This document shows, in pieces, positions 30,422 through 38,180 of a DNA stretch of 39,134 nucleotides (positions are counted from its first letter, which is position 1; each line of letters opens with the position of its first letter). Under the pieces are notes generated by a model that had not been told where the DNA came from, did not search any database, and was given only the letters and a program-made list of their open reading frames with translations. Source of the stretch: Symsagittifera roscoffensis (Eukaryota; Xenacoelomorpha; Acoela; Convolutidae); the NCBI RefSeq assembly GCF_963678635.1, contig NW_026971140.1, positions 1-39,134 on the forward strand, written 5' to 3'. A program made the translations under genes and the position numbers.

Positions 30422-31590
30422 TTGGGTATTTCGACTGTGGTTTTACGTGTAAGTAATTCAGGTGGCGTATTTCGACTTAAGGTGTCTGGTAATGCAAGAT
30501 TTTTTCCTGCGGTCCAAACTATATGTAAGTTTGGGAATTTCATTAAAATGAGTTGAAATCTATAAACTCGGTGGTTTGGATTAGACTTTTGTGTAAAAAG
30601 AAAGATGATTGGTTTATGGTCTGTGAATAGAACTGTGGGATGTTTTGATCCAAGTATCAGAAATTCATATTCTGTTAGTGTATATATTATGGCTGTACAT
30701 TCTCTCATTAGAGTTGAGAGTCGTAGCTCTGCTTGAGTGAATAATCGAGAATTTGCTGATATGAGGTTCATTTTATTTGTAGTATTATGTGATTGTAATA
30801 ATGCTGCGCCGATGCCAAAGTTCGAAGCATCGCACATTGCATAAAATGGTTGATTTGAATCTGGAATTGTGTTTGAAATTTGTTCAGTTAGAAGTTTTTT
30901 AATTTCTTCAAATCGTGCTTGATGTTCTGTATTCCATTCAAAATTATTTAGTTGTCTAAGTATGTTATAGAATGGTCGTAGATATAATTGCATTTTATAA
31001 ACATATTTGCTTAAAAAGTTTAACATTCCAAGGAATTCTTGGATTTTCTTTTTATTTGTTGGTGGTTGGAGTTTTTGAATAGCGTCTATACGTGATTTCA
31101 ATGGAGTGATTGTTTTTCTTTCTATATTATGTCCTAAGAATTTAACTTTTGTCAAAAAGAAGTGTGATTTATCGGGGGCGGCCTTCAGACTTTCGTTCTG
31201 AAGTATTTGGTGATATTGTTCTAAAACATTGAACATTTCCTCTTTTGTCTGTGATTGCATAAAAACATCGTCTAAATAGGTGATTGCATTTTTCTTGAGT
31301 ATTAGTGGTCGAAAAATTTTGCTCATAAAAGCTGAAAATGCTGCTGGTCCTATGGATATTCCATAGAATAAGCGGTTGAATTCGTATTGTTGGTTTCCAA
31401 TAACAAATTGTGTTAAGCGTCGTGATTGTTCATCTAATGGCATTTGATTATATGCACTATTCATATCGGCGGTGGTAAAGTATTTTCCGTTTATTTTTGT
31501 TAAAATAACTTGTATTGGTTCAATGGGCCAATTACACTTTGATTCATCTATTAGTGAGTTGAGGTATCTAGCATCGAGAACAATTTTAAT
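30415..31590 (-). CDS. pol: Reverse transcriptase and RNase H domains of pol
   Basis: Copies RNA to DNA and removes the RNA strand. Numbering from 31464: the first catalytic aspartate region lies at the N-side (TTADMNSAYNQMPL, just before residue 1), YLDD at 63-66, the RT thumb/connection motif FLGHNI at 109-114, RNase H acids D212 (CDAS), E255 (MRECTA), D282 (FTDHKP) and D327 (LPDTLSR). The conserved block LDARYLN is already in this frame at about 31578, upstream of the first ATG. The polypeptide is therefore a continuation of the protease frame after a -1 shift near 31590. It ends at TAA just before the integrase frame. Ty3/Gypsy type by motif order and sequence. Confidence 0.93.
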   Translation of the reverse strand: MKIVLDARYLNSLIDESKCNWPIEPIQVILTKINGKYFTTADMNSAYNQMPLDEQSRRLTQFVIGNQQYEFNRLFYGISIGPAAFSAFMSKIFRPLILKKNAITYLDDVFMQSQTKEEMFNVLEQYHQILQNESLKAAPDKSHFFLTKVKFLGHNIERKTITPLKSRIDAIQKLQPPTNKKKIQEFLGMLNFLSKYVYKMQLYLRPFYNILRQLNNFEWNTEHQARFEEIKKLLTEQISNTIPDSNQPFYAMCDASNFGIGAALLQSHNTTNKMNLISANSRLFTQAELRLSTLMRECTAIIYTLTEYEFLILGSKHPTVLFTDHKPIIFLFTQKSNPNHRVYRFQLILMKFPNLHIVWTAGKNLALPDTLSRNTPPELLTRKTTVEIPKT

Positions 31591-33809
31591 GATTCTCCTT
31601 TGGCTAGAATGATAACAGGGTTGATAAATGTGTTGCCTTTTGGTTGTTCCTCTTTGTTTACTGGTGATATAATGTTGTATTGTTCTAAAATGTCGAGTAA
31701 TCTGTTCACTTTATCGTGTAAGTGAATTGGTACTTTACTTGCTCTTTGTTTTTTGAAAACTGCGTCTGGTTTTAATGGGAGATGTAGTGATGAGCTGATT
31801 TTGCCAACATCAAATTTGGATGTTGCATAGACTGATGAATATTTAATTAGCTGTTTTGCTAGTTTTTCAAATTCGTCTTGTGTTATTTGTGAATGTTGGA
31901 AATTAAACATTGTTAAAAATTTCTGTTGACTCTCTGTGTAGTTACTTATGTTGAATGTAGGTTTGAAATATGGGGTTTTTGTGAAATAATCCGTATTTCT
32001 GTTTTCGTTACTTATTATACTATTTATAGATAATTCTTCATTAAAAATTGTGGATTGGCAAATATCTAGTAATTGGAGTATATTATTTACACGATATGCT
32101 TTTTCGTGTATTGGTGATATTGTAGCGTTGGTTTCGCAATAGCCTAAAAGTCCTAAAGGTAATGTTACTTGGTAAGGTGTATTGTTGTATACATGAAAGG
32201 AAATAATATCTGAATTCGAGTTTTTCAAATATTTTATTGATGAGATTGTGATTTTGAAAAATTTATGAATAGGTTTGAATTCAAAATCTGACATATAAAA
32301 TTTTTGTTTGTTTTGTTTTTTATCATATTGGTGAACTTGCTTTATTGAAAAATTGTATATGTTTCCTGATAGTGGTTTCAAGTGTTTTCTTTGTTGGTTA
32401 TATATTGGATAGAATTTTGAAAAGAATGGTGGTTGTTTATTTAATCTTTGAAAAAATGTTAGGGATGTGTCTTTTGTTTTTGTATATTTATCTTTGATTA
32501 ATATTTTACTATTCAAGATGTTGATTGTTGGTATATATTTAGAGATAAATGGTATTCCAATGATATTGTGTTTAATATCAGTGATATGGAATATTTGTTT
32601 AAATGGTTTGGTTAAAATTTTGTTTTGCTCCATTGTTCTTGTGGGGAGAAGAAATAATTGAATTTTTCCGTAGTTTATTAATGTTGATCCTTGTGCTGTT
32701 GCTAGTTTGCTGGAGGTTTCAAGAGGTGTTAGCTTTGGGTGTAAGGTTTTTATTTTATTCCATGTGGGAATGTTTATTATATTTGATTCTGCTCCTGAAT
32801 CAATTAAAAAATCAATTTCAAGATCTGGTGGTTGAAATTCTTTGCTTCTTGGACTTTCTAAAAGAAATGGTATTGTCCAAATTTTTTCTTTGGGTTGTTC
32901 TTTTTGTATGTTTTGATAGATGTGATTTGTATTCAAGCATTTTGTTTTTTCGTTCTCATTGGGTTGATTTGTAGTGTTAATTTCATTAGTTTTTTGTGTC
33001 GTCGGTGTGGAATGGACGGGTTCAATATAATAATTGTGAAGGAGTTCTGATTGATTCTCATATATGTGTGATGAAAAAGGTTGTTCATATATAACAGGTT
33101 CATAGTCATTTTCGACTTTTATCATATTGATGGAGAGAGTGTTTTCTGCATCGCTTTCTGAATCTGATGATCCACAGTTTATTTGATTGAGTTGTAACGT
33201 ATCAGTTACTGTGTCATCAATACCTGGAGGGTCTGATGTTGTTTCTGGATTAGGTTGTACTTGATTAATATGTCTTTGATGTTTAGGTGTACTACTTCTG
33301 TGGCGATTATTAGAATTATTATAGTTATTATTATTCCGGTGTGGTGATTGGGAATAATTTCTATAACGATTATTATAACTTGAATGTCGATTTTGTGAAT
33401 TATTTCGCGATCTGTTTTGGTAATTATTGTTTGGTCTGTTATAGTTTGATCTATTATATGAGTTATTCCTTGATTGATTGTTCGGGTAATTCTGGTTTCG
33501 GTTGTTTGAATAACTTCTATTCCGATTATTGGAGTAGTTTCTATTCCTATTGTATGATGAATTTCGTGATTGATTGTTTGGGTAGTAATTATTTCTTGAT
33601 TGGGAATTAGATCTAGAAACAAATCGTTGTGTATTTGAATTTGATCTGGAATAGTTATTTCGACTATTTGGTCTATTGTAGTGATTTTGTGATGAATTTT
33701 GCGTGTTTCTTCGTTCTGGTGATCTTCCTCTATAACTTGAGTTATATGGTGATTGATTTCTTGTATAATTTGTATTGTTCGGGAGTGGTTTTCCTGAACT
33801 GTTGTTGCT
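31551..33809 (-). CDS. pol: Asn/Arg/Ser-rich linker, aspartic protease and RT N-terminus
   Basis: The frame is the same as gag and opens directly after a TAG at 33812-33810. The first ~220 codons are extremely rich in Asn, Arg and Ser with repeated NNR/RNNS-like words, likely a disordered RNA-binding linker. After an acidic spacer comes the retropepsin active site DSGA (residues 109-112 counted from ATG 33125; LIDSGAESN), with a downstream HNIIG-like flap/helix motif at about 190. The last ~90 codons are the start of RT (PINKEEQPKGNTFINPVIILAK-like region). The frame ends at 31551 because the RT frame shifts by -1 near 31590. It is normally expressed as part of Gag-Pol. Confidence 0.85.
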   Translation of the reverse strand, partial: SNNSSGKPLPNNTNYTRNQSPYNSSYRGRSPERRNTQNSSQNHYNRPNSRNNYSRSNSNTQRFVSRSNSQSRNNYYPNNQSRNSSYNRNRNYSNNRNRSYSNNRNQNYPNNQSRNNSYNRSNYNRPNNNYQNRSRNNSQNRHSSYNNRYRNYSQSPHRNNNNYNNSNNRHRSSTPKHQRHINQVQPNPETTSDPPGIDDTVTDTLQLNQINCGSSDSESDAENTLSINMIKVENDYEPVIYEQPFSSHIYENQSELLHNYYIEPVHSTPTTQKTNEINTTNQPNENEKTKCLNTNHIYQNIQKEQPKEKIWTIPFLLESPRSKEFQPPDLEIDFLIDSGAESNIINIPTWNKIKTLHPKLTPLETSSKLATAQGSTLINYGKIQLFLLPTRTMEQNKILTKPFKQIFHITDIKHNIIGIPFISKYIPTINILNSKILIKDKYTKTKDTSLTFFQRLNKQPPFFSKFYPIYNQQRKHLKPLSGNIYNFSIKQVHQYDKKQNKQKFYMSDFEFKPIHKFFKITISSIKYLKNSNSDIISFHVYNNTPYQVTLPLGLLGYCETNATISPIHEKAYRVNNILQLLDICQSTIFNEELSINSIISNENRNTDYFTKTPYFKPTFNISNYTESQQKFLTMFNFQHSQITQDEFEKLAKQLIKYSSVYATSKFDVGKISSSLHLPLKPDAVFKKQRASKVPIHLHDKVNRLLDILEQYNIISPVNKEEQPKGNTFINPVIILAKGESLKLFSMLDTSTH

Positions 33810-34397
33810 CTAGACTGTTTTGTTTGGTAGATTTTGATCTTTTTTCATGTATTGGTAGAATGATTTATTTGGTTCTTTATATTTTTGAGGTTTATTTTGA
33901 TTGTCTTGCTGTTTTTGTCTCCATTCAGAAATACTATGTCCGTATCGTCGGCAATAATTACACCATTTTTTGAAAGATGGTTTGCCTTTAAAGTTTGGGT
34001 GTTTTTCGTAAGTATTGAGTATTTCAGTGATTTTTTCAACGAGGTCTGTATCTGATTCCTGTATATTGTTTATATTTGTGGAAGCTGTTTCAATTCTGTT
34101 AACGTATTGTAATTTCAGATTTTCCGTTTCTTCGAGTTTCATTGTGATTTCTGCTTGTTCTAGTTGGTCTACTAGTTTTCGAAAATCTAAATTGGGTTCT
34201 CGAATTGACGAAGGATGGGATGCTCTCTTTTTTATTGCTATTTTCCTTAATTGTGGTGTTAAGGTCATCATTAAGATTTCTGTCATCTTTGTGTTTTTAT
34301 AGTCATGTGTATTTAATGAATATGCTTTTCGAACTAGTGTTTCGATTCGTACTGCTAATTGCTTGATGGTTTCGTTTGGTAATCTGCGAATTTCATT
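33810..34397 (-). CDS. gag: C-terminal Gag segment with zinc knuckle (after in-frame TGA)
   Basis: Same frame as the upstream gag, separated from it only by TGA 34400-34398. It begins with the end of the capsid-like domain (IRRLPNETIKQLAVRIETLV) and a coiled-coil-like acidic helix. It then has a zinc-knuckle C-x2-C-x4-H-x4-W (CNYCRRYGHSISEW; residues 109-122 from ATG 34286). The last ligand, normally Cys, is Trp here (TGG), which should impair zinc binding. A Lys/Gln/Asn-rich stretch follows and the segment ends at TAG 33812-33810. It is best read as the nucleocapsid part of Gag. Confidence 0.75.
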   Translation of the reverse strand, partial: NEIRRLPNETIKQLAVRIETLVRKAYSLNTHDYKNTKMTEILMMTLTPQLRKIAIKKRASHPSSIREPNLDFRKLVDQLEQAEITMKLEETENLKLQYVNRIETASTNINNIQESDTDLVEKITEILNTYEKHPNFKGKPSFKKWCNYCRRYGHSISEWRQKQQDNQNKPQKYKEPNKSFYQYMKKDQNLPNKTV

Positions 34398-36491
34398 TCA
34401 TAAAACTCTTTGTTGTTGTTTGTTTCTTTCGGAGTCAAACATTTTTGAAAATTCTTGTGTAAACCTTTTCCAATTTGATTTTATTTCTATAGGCAATACT
34501 GAAAACCATTTTTGGGCTGCGCCATCTAGAGTTGTTTGTATTAACGCTGTGCGACGATGTATCCAGTTTTGATGTAGTGGCGTAATAATTGGTTCAGGTC
34601 CTATATTTAAAATCAAATTTGCTGTGACTGCATTTAAATAGTCTTCTACAGAATATTCAGGGTCTGTTCCTGTGAATACCATTAAAGGTTTATTTGATGT
34701 TATTGATGATCTACCCATAAGGTATGGATTCATCGTCATTTGTAATGATTCTGCTGCATTTGGCATTTGAGAAACATTTGAAAGTTGATTTCTTGTTATT
34801 TCGTGTTGTTGAAGATAATATGGGAGTGGTATTTCATTTTGCATTTGTGCTGGTTGGTACGAGTTTGCAATCATTGGGTTTTGTTGCTGAATTGGTTGAA
34901 AAGATTGTGTATTAATTGAGTTTTGTTGTTGAATTGGTTGTTGGTTTTGTGTATCTATTGGTTGTGGAGAAAAAATTCTATTATATGTATGTGGTTTCTG
35001 TATTCCTTGTCCACGACATTCTTGATTATAGGGTGTAAATATATCTGGTTGTAAGAAATCATCATCTGAGGATAAGTAATCCATTTGATAAGATGTTTGT
35101 TTTTTATTTTTATTTTGTTGAAAAAATGGATAGTTTTCACTACGATCCTGTGGAGGATGTAAATTTGTTTGGAAATTTACTGAATTAGGTGGTGCCATTG
35201 GGTTATCCCAGTTTCGAGATCTTGTATAATTACTAAAATTTTTTCGTGGTTGATAATTTGTTTTTGATGGATGTGTGTAATTATAATTATGGTCTGCAAA
35301 GTTGTTTCTAGTGAACGTTTTGCGTGTTTTTGGCGGTATTGTCATGGGTCTGTATGTTTGGTAATCCATGTGTGAATATTTTGGGGCAACCGAAGGTTTA
35401 ACGGTTGATTGTAATGTTACCTGTGTTTGTGAAGGATTTGTATTTCTTGGTGTTGTTAAGTTTGGACGTATTGGTGAAATACTTTGTTGTGTAGTTGTTG
35501 TGTGTACGATTTCTTCATTTATGAAGTGTGATGGTGTCTGGATATCTTGTTGAGTAAGATTCCTAGTTCCATTGAGGTTTTCATTGTGTATGACTGTAGA
35601 GTTTAAACTATTATTTTGCATATCGGGTAAAAATGTATTATAGTTTAATGGTGTTGCATCAATGTTTAATGGTATTACTCGTACATAATCTCTTACATAA
35701 GATATCGTACTTATTGCTTGACTTGAGATTGATTGTGGGAAGTTTATGGATGCGGGATGAGACCATTCGGGGTCCCAAACATAGTCTGATTGTTCTGTGA
35801 TGGCAGTATCATCGTTTGAGTTTTGGGGTCTAAAATTTTTTCTTGCTTGTGAAATTAAATCAATATTATGTGTGAAATAATCTATTATGAACCATGCCAA
35901 GATTTTTTGTAAGTCGTGTTTTGTATGTTGTGAAACTTCATCTTTCGTGAAATTTTCTTTAATTATATTTAGAAAACTAGAGAGTAGTGTGATTTCATGT
36001 CGTACTCTTATATGTTTAGATGTTTCTGTCGGTGAGACATTTGGTATCTGGATTTCGTTTTCTAATATCGAGATATAACTATATATTATCGCAAAAACTT
36101 CATTGGTGAATATGGAGTTTGCTCTTTGTGAGTTATGATATTGGATGCTTTTTATATATTCTGAGAATACTTTTGAGAATTCTAAATCAAGGTCGTCTGT
36201 TTGAATTATATATTTACTGTGATTCTGGTTTGGTGAGCTGAATTCTATGGAGTAGATTCCGTATTGCTGTGTTAGGTTACATATATCTTTTAGATAGTGA
36301 TCGATAATTTGTCTTTTGATTTTTACATCTGGGAACTGTGTTTTACATGGACTGTTTCCGGGTTCAAACAAATTTAAGAGTAAATTTTTGCAGAATATAT
36401 GCTGTCCTCTATCAGTGGTTGCATCTACGATAAAGGGGAAAATATTATCATCATCTGGTTTTTCTTCACCTGGGGTCTGCGTTGAGCTCAT
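34398..36491 (-). CDS. gag: Gag polyprotein, N-terminal and capsid part (697 aa)
   Basis: Forms the virus-like particle. ATG at 36491, ended by TGA at 34400-34398. The first ~230 residues look globular with helical blocks. Residues ~230-590 are Gln/Asn/Pro/Thr-rich with repeated IQQQN..QPIQQQN words. From about 606 the Ty3/Gypsy capsid-like (retrotransposon gag) pattern appears: FTGTDPEYSVEDYLNAV, then a tryptophan-containing helix AAQKWFSVLP and FTQEFSKMF. The TGA falls inside the conserved capsid C-terminal helix (RVL*NEIRRLP) next to a short duplicated TGAAAT word, which suggests a 3-nt insertion. At ~700 residues before the capsid end it is much longer than typical Gypsy Gag. The start overlaps the upstream basic ORF by 26 nt. 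Confidence 0.8.
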   Translation of the reverse strand: MSSTQTPGEEKPDDDNIFPFIVDATTDRGQHIFCKNLLLNLFEPGNSPCKTQFPDVKIKRQIIDHYLKDICNLTQQYGIYSIEFSSPNQNHSKYIIQTDDLDLEFSKVFSEYIKSIQYHNSQRANSIFTNEVFAIIYSYISILENEIQIPNVSPTETSKHIRVRHEITLLSSFLNIIKENFTKDEVSQHTKHDLQKILAWFIIDYFTHNIDLISQARKNFRPQNSNDDTAITEQSDYVWDPEWSHPASINFPQSISSQAISTISYVRDYVRVIPLNIDATPLNYNTFLPDMQNNSLNSTVIHNENLNGTRNLTQQDIQTPSHFINEEIVHTTTTQQSISPIRPNLTTPRNTNPSQTQVTLQSTVKPSVAPKYSHMDYQTYRPMTIPPKTRKTFTRNNFADHNYNYTHPSKTNYQPRKNFSNYTRSRNWDNPMAPPNSVNFQTNLHPPQDRSENYPFFQQNKNKKQTSYQMDYLSSDDDFLQPDIFTPYNQECRGQGIQKPHTYNRIFSPQPIDTQNQQPIQQQNSINTQSFQPIQQQNPMIANSYQPAQMQNEIPLPYYLQQHEITRNQLSNVSQMPNAAESLQMTMNPYLMGRSSITSNKPLMVFTGTDPEYSVEDYLNAVTANLILNIGPEPIITPLHQNWIHRRTALIQTTLDGAAQKWFSVLPIEIKSNWKRFTQEFSKMFDSERNKQQQRVL

Positions 36492-36933
36492 TTTTTCGTT
36501 CGATGACTGTTAATATGTAATTATCAATGTGTCTAATTGGTTGATTCCAATTGTATAAATGTACTGGTTTGTGTTTATACTGCTTTTTTATTCTTCTTTT
36601 TCCTCTTTTTGATGAATTTGAAGTTGTTTCTGAGTCAGAGAAATATAATTGATCGTGAATTGGGCAATTTTTATCTATTGATTCTTTTAGTTTATAAAGT
36701 TCGTCTAAGTTGTTGGTTTCTGATTCTGAAAATGCGTTTCGATTTTTTGAAAATCTTTTTCGTGTTATTTGTCTTTGTTTAGTTATTATTTTTCTTTTTA
36801 ATGTTTGTCGTTTTGTTCTAATGTATCCAACTGTTTGTGTATGAGGTGTGATTACAAGGTCGTATTTTTTATTATCTATTTCACAATTGTGTAAAACGAT
36901 TGTTTGTTTATTTCCTAGGTTTTTAAATGACAT
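36466..36933 (-). CDS. Basic ORF upstream of gag (155 aa), unknown function
   Basis: ATG at 36933 and stop at 36468-36466, overlapping gag by 26 nt in the +1 frame relative to itself. The middle is strongly basic (about residues 40-65, KRQTLKRKIITKQRQITRK) with a second basic patch near 110 (KRGKRRIKKQYKHK). It also has a short acidic segment (SESETNN). This composition suits an RNA- or DNA-binding or nuclear protein. No Gag-like fold is recognised. The ribosome would reach it before gag, so gag could be translated by leaky scanning or reinitiation. It may alternatively be an N-terminal extension of Gag split off by an indel. Confidence 0.55.
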   Translation of the reverse strand: MSFKNLGNKQTIVLHNCEIDNKKYDLVITPHTQTVGYIRTKRQTLKRKIITKQRQITRKRFSKNRNAFSESETNNLDELYKLKESIDKNCPIHDQLYFSDSETTSNSSKRGKRRIKKQYKHKPVHLYNWNQPIRHIDNYILTVIERKNELNADPR

Positions 36934-37114
36934 AAGGTTTAGGATGACGGATGCAAAAGGTTGTTAAATGATTTCTATTTGCTTAAACTGTTAGTCCTTA
37001 CGATTTTTTTGTTAGCCTAACCTGGGTCTATTTGTTCAGGGTTGGGGAGAAAAGTATATCGATTCCGAAGAATGATTTTATACTTTCTCGTGGATAGTAT
37101 AAGCTAAGGTGTTA

Positions 37115-37131
37115 ACTTACTTAATCTTACT
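37115..37131 (-). promoter_or_regulatory. Candidate splice donors in the leader
   Basis: On the coding strand AAGTAAGATTAAGTAAGT gives two GTAAG(A/T) donors, with G at 37130 and 37120. A third GTAAGT lies at 37235. They precede the first long ORF, as needed for a spliced env mRNA joining the acceptor at 27451. Confidence 0.35.
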
Positions 37132-37449
37132 TAAGGGTAGTGATTGTGTTCAGGGTTGGAGAATAGTAAATCGATCCACAAGGTTCAGGTATAATTAGAA
37201 CGCGAGTAGTTCGTTAGATACTATTTTAAACTTACTAAGTTTAAGATTTATCCTGGGTCTGGTAAGAGGGGGGATCAAGTGAAGGATGAATAACCGAAGT
37301 TTTTCACTGTTTATCCTAATTTGAATGATTAGTTTTGTTCAAAAATTTCTATTAGTCCTGGGTTTTTAGAAAGGGTTGGATAGTGAATCGACGTTTGAGG
37401 TCGTTAGACACTAGTTAAGTGGGTGGGGGAGAACAAAGTTGTTCTTTTT

Positions 37450-37534
37450 GATCCAAGGATAGGCCTTGATGATCAAGTTTTAAATTTAATTAAATAGAAA
37501 ATGATTTAAGATCCAAGGATAAGCCTTGATGATC
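37450..37534 (-). repeat. Two hairpin units in the leader
   Basis: Units 37450-37474 and 37510-37534 differ by one base and are 60 bp apart. Each can fold through CAAGG and CCTTG around a 5-nt loop, extended by GATC at both ends. Confidence 0.75.
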
Positions 37535-37892
37535 TGATTTTAAAATTAAGTTAATTTAAGTTTAAAATGTTTTAAATTTGTGTAAAGAATAGATTTAGTA
37601 TTTTTATGATATTAGTGAGCTTATGAATGCTGTTATGTTTAGGCGATGAAGCTGGAACAACAGGATGATTTATAATTACTAACCGTTTATTGTCATGCTA
37701 CTAATTTTTATTTTGATTTTTCAATAAATATTTTTCAAACATGTTTTGTATATTACTGCAGAATTTAGGAAAACGATCTGAGATCTTTTTATCAATCGTT
37801 ATTGTATATTAATAATTTTGTTTAGCGCCTGAAATGATTTTGAAGATTGACTTCAAAATTTTATGTTTGCAAATGAAAATCTAAATTCATTG

Positions 37893-38093
37893 CTAGTAGT
37901 ATTCTAAATACAAAAGTTGTTCTGGCTTTTGCCGAACTATCATATAACTATATGGTAAGTTTCTGCTTTGTCGTATGTCGTCTCTGGTTCGAGGTCTTCT
38001 TCCAATTCCGGGTAGTTCTGTTATCGTTCGGAATATTGGCTCTGATCTATTGAGTCGTAGAGACATTTCGATTAAATTATTGTCGTATAACAT
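37893..38093 (-). CDS. Possible small leader ORF (66 aa)
   Basis: The first ATG after the primer-binding site, stop TAG at 37893-37895. The product is Arg/Leu/Glu-rich with amphipathic character (NLIEMSLRLNRSEPIF; RRPRTRDDIRQSR) and reads less like chance than its neighbours. The same frame stays open upstream through the primer-binding site to a TGA in the LTR (about 38205). It could be a regulatory upstream ORF or a trapped coding piece. No homolog is recognised. Confidence 0.3.
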   Translation of the reverse strand: MLYDNNLIEMSLRLNRSEPIFRTITELPGIGRRPRTRDDIRQSRNLPYSYMIVRQKPEQLLYLEYY

Positions 38094-38160
38094 TTTGTAA
38101 ATGTTTTGTCTAAATTCTAATCTATTATTGGTTAATTCTAAGCTATTAAGGTCTTGTTCG

Positions 38161-38178
38161 AGACTTATGGTCGCACCA
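38161..38178 (-). promoter_or_regulatory. Primer-binding site
   Basis: Two bases after the 5' LTR the coding strand reads TGGTGCGACCATAAGTCT. Its complement ends in ...GTCGCACCA, as expected for a tRNA 3' end with CCA, and a TTCGAGA T-loop-like word lies further on (38155-38161 region). The tRNA type was not identified by eye. Confidence 0.65.
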
Positions 38179-38180
38179 GA

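Larger units (their letters stand above)
36934..38160 (-). other. 5' leader of the retroelement
   Basis: About 1.2 kb between the primer-binding site and the first long ORF. It holds a possible 66-codon ORF (37893-38093), two hairpin units at 37450-37474 and 37510-37534 (GATCCAAGGATA.GCCTTG, with a CAAGG/CCTTG stem), and three copies of a CAGGGTTGG...ATCGA motif at 37033-37066, 37147-37177 and 37369-37392. GTAAG-type splice donors read on the minus strand occur at 37120, 37130 and 37235. Repeated structured motifs in a leader suggest packaging, dimerisation or translation signals (inference). Confidence 0.55.

Noticed and set aside
28336-30456. Several + strand ORFs opposite integrase (for example 28336-28545, 29064-29267 and 30093-30284)
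   Set aside because: Shadows of the integrase frame with hydrophobic mirror composition.
32603-32974. 123-codon + strand hydrophobic ORF
   Set aside because: It lies opposite the protease coding region; hydrophobic composition is the mirror of the Asn/Lys-rich sense frame.
33206-33622. 138-codon Ile/Thr-rich minus-strand ORF
   Set aside because: It is the shifted frame of the Asn/Arg/Ser-rich linker, which is open in the Gag-Pol frame. AAT/ATA repeats make the Ile-rich shadow.
36481-36495. A-AAA-AAT slippery heptamer at the basic ORF/gag overlap
   Set aside because: It is in the right frame for -1 slippage, but a -1 shift leads to an immediate TGA. Gag is in the +1 frame, so this cannot produce a fusion.
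38140-38178. tRNA gene (TTCGAGA loop and GCACCA end)
   Set aside because: Only a 3'-half resemblance with no cloverleaf upstream. Position next to the LTR and the CCA end fit a primer-binding site.
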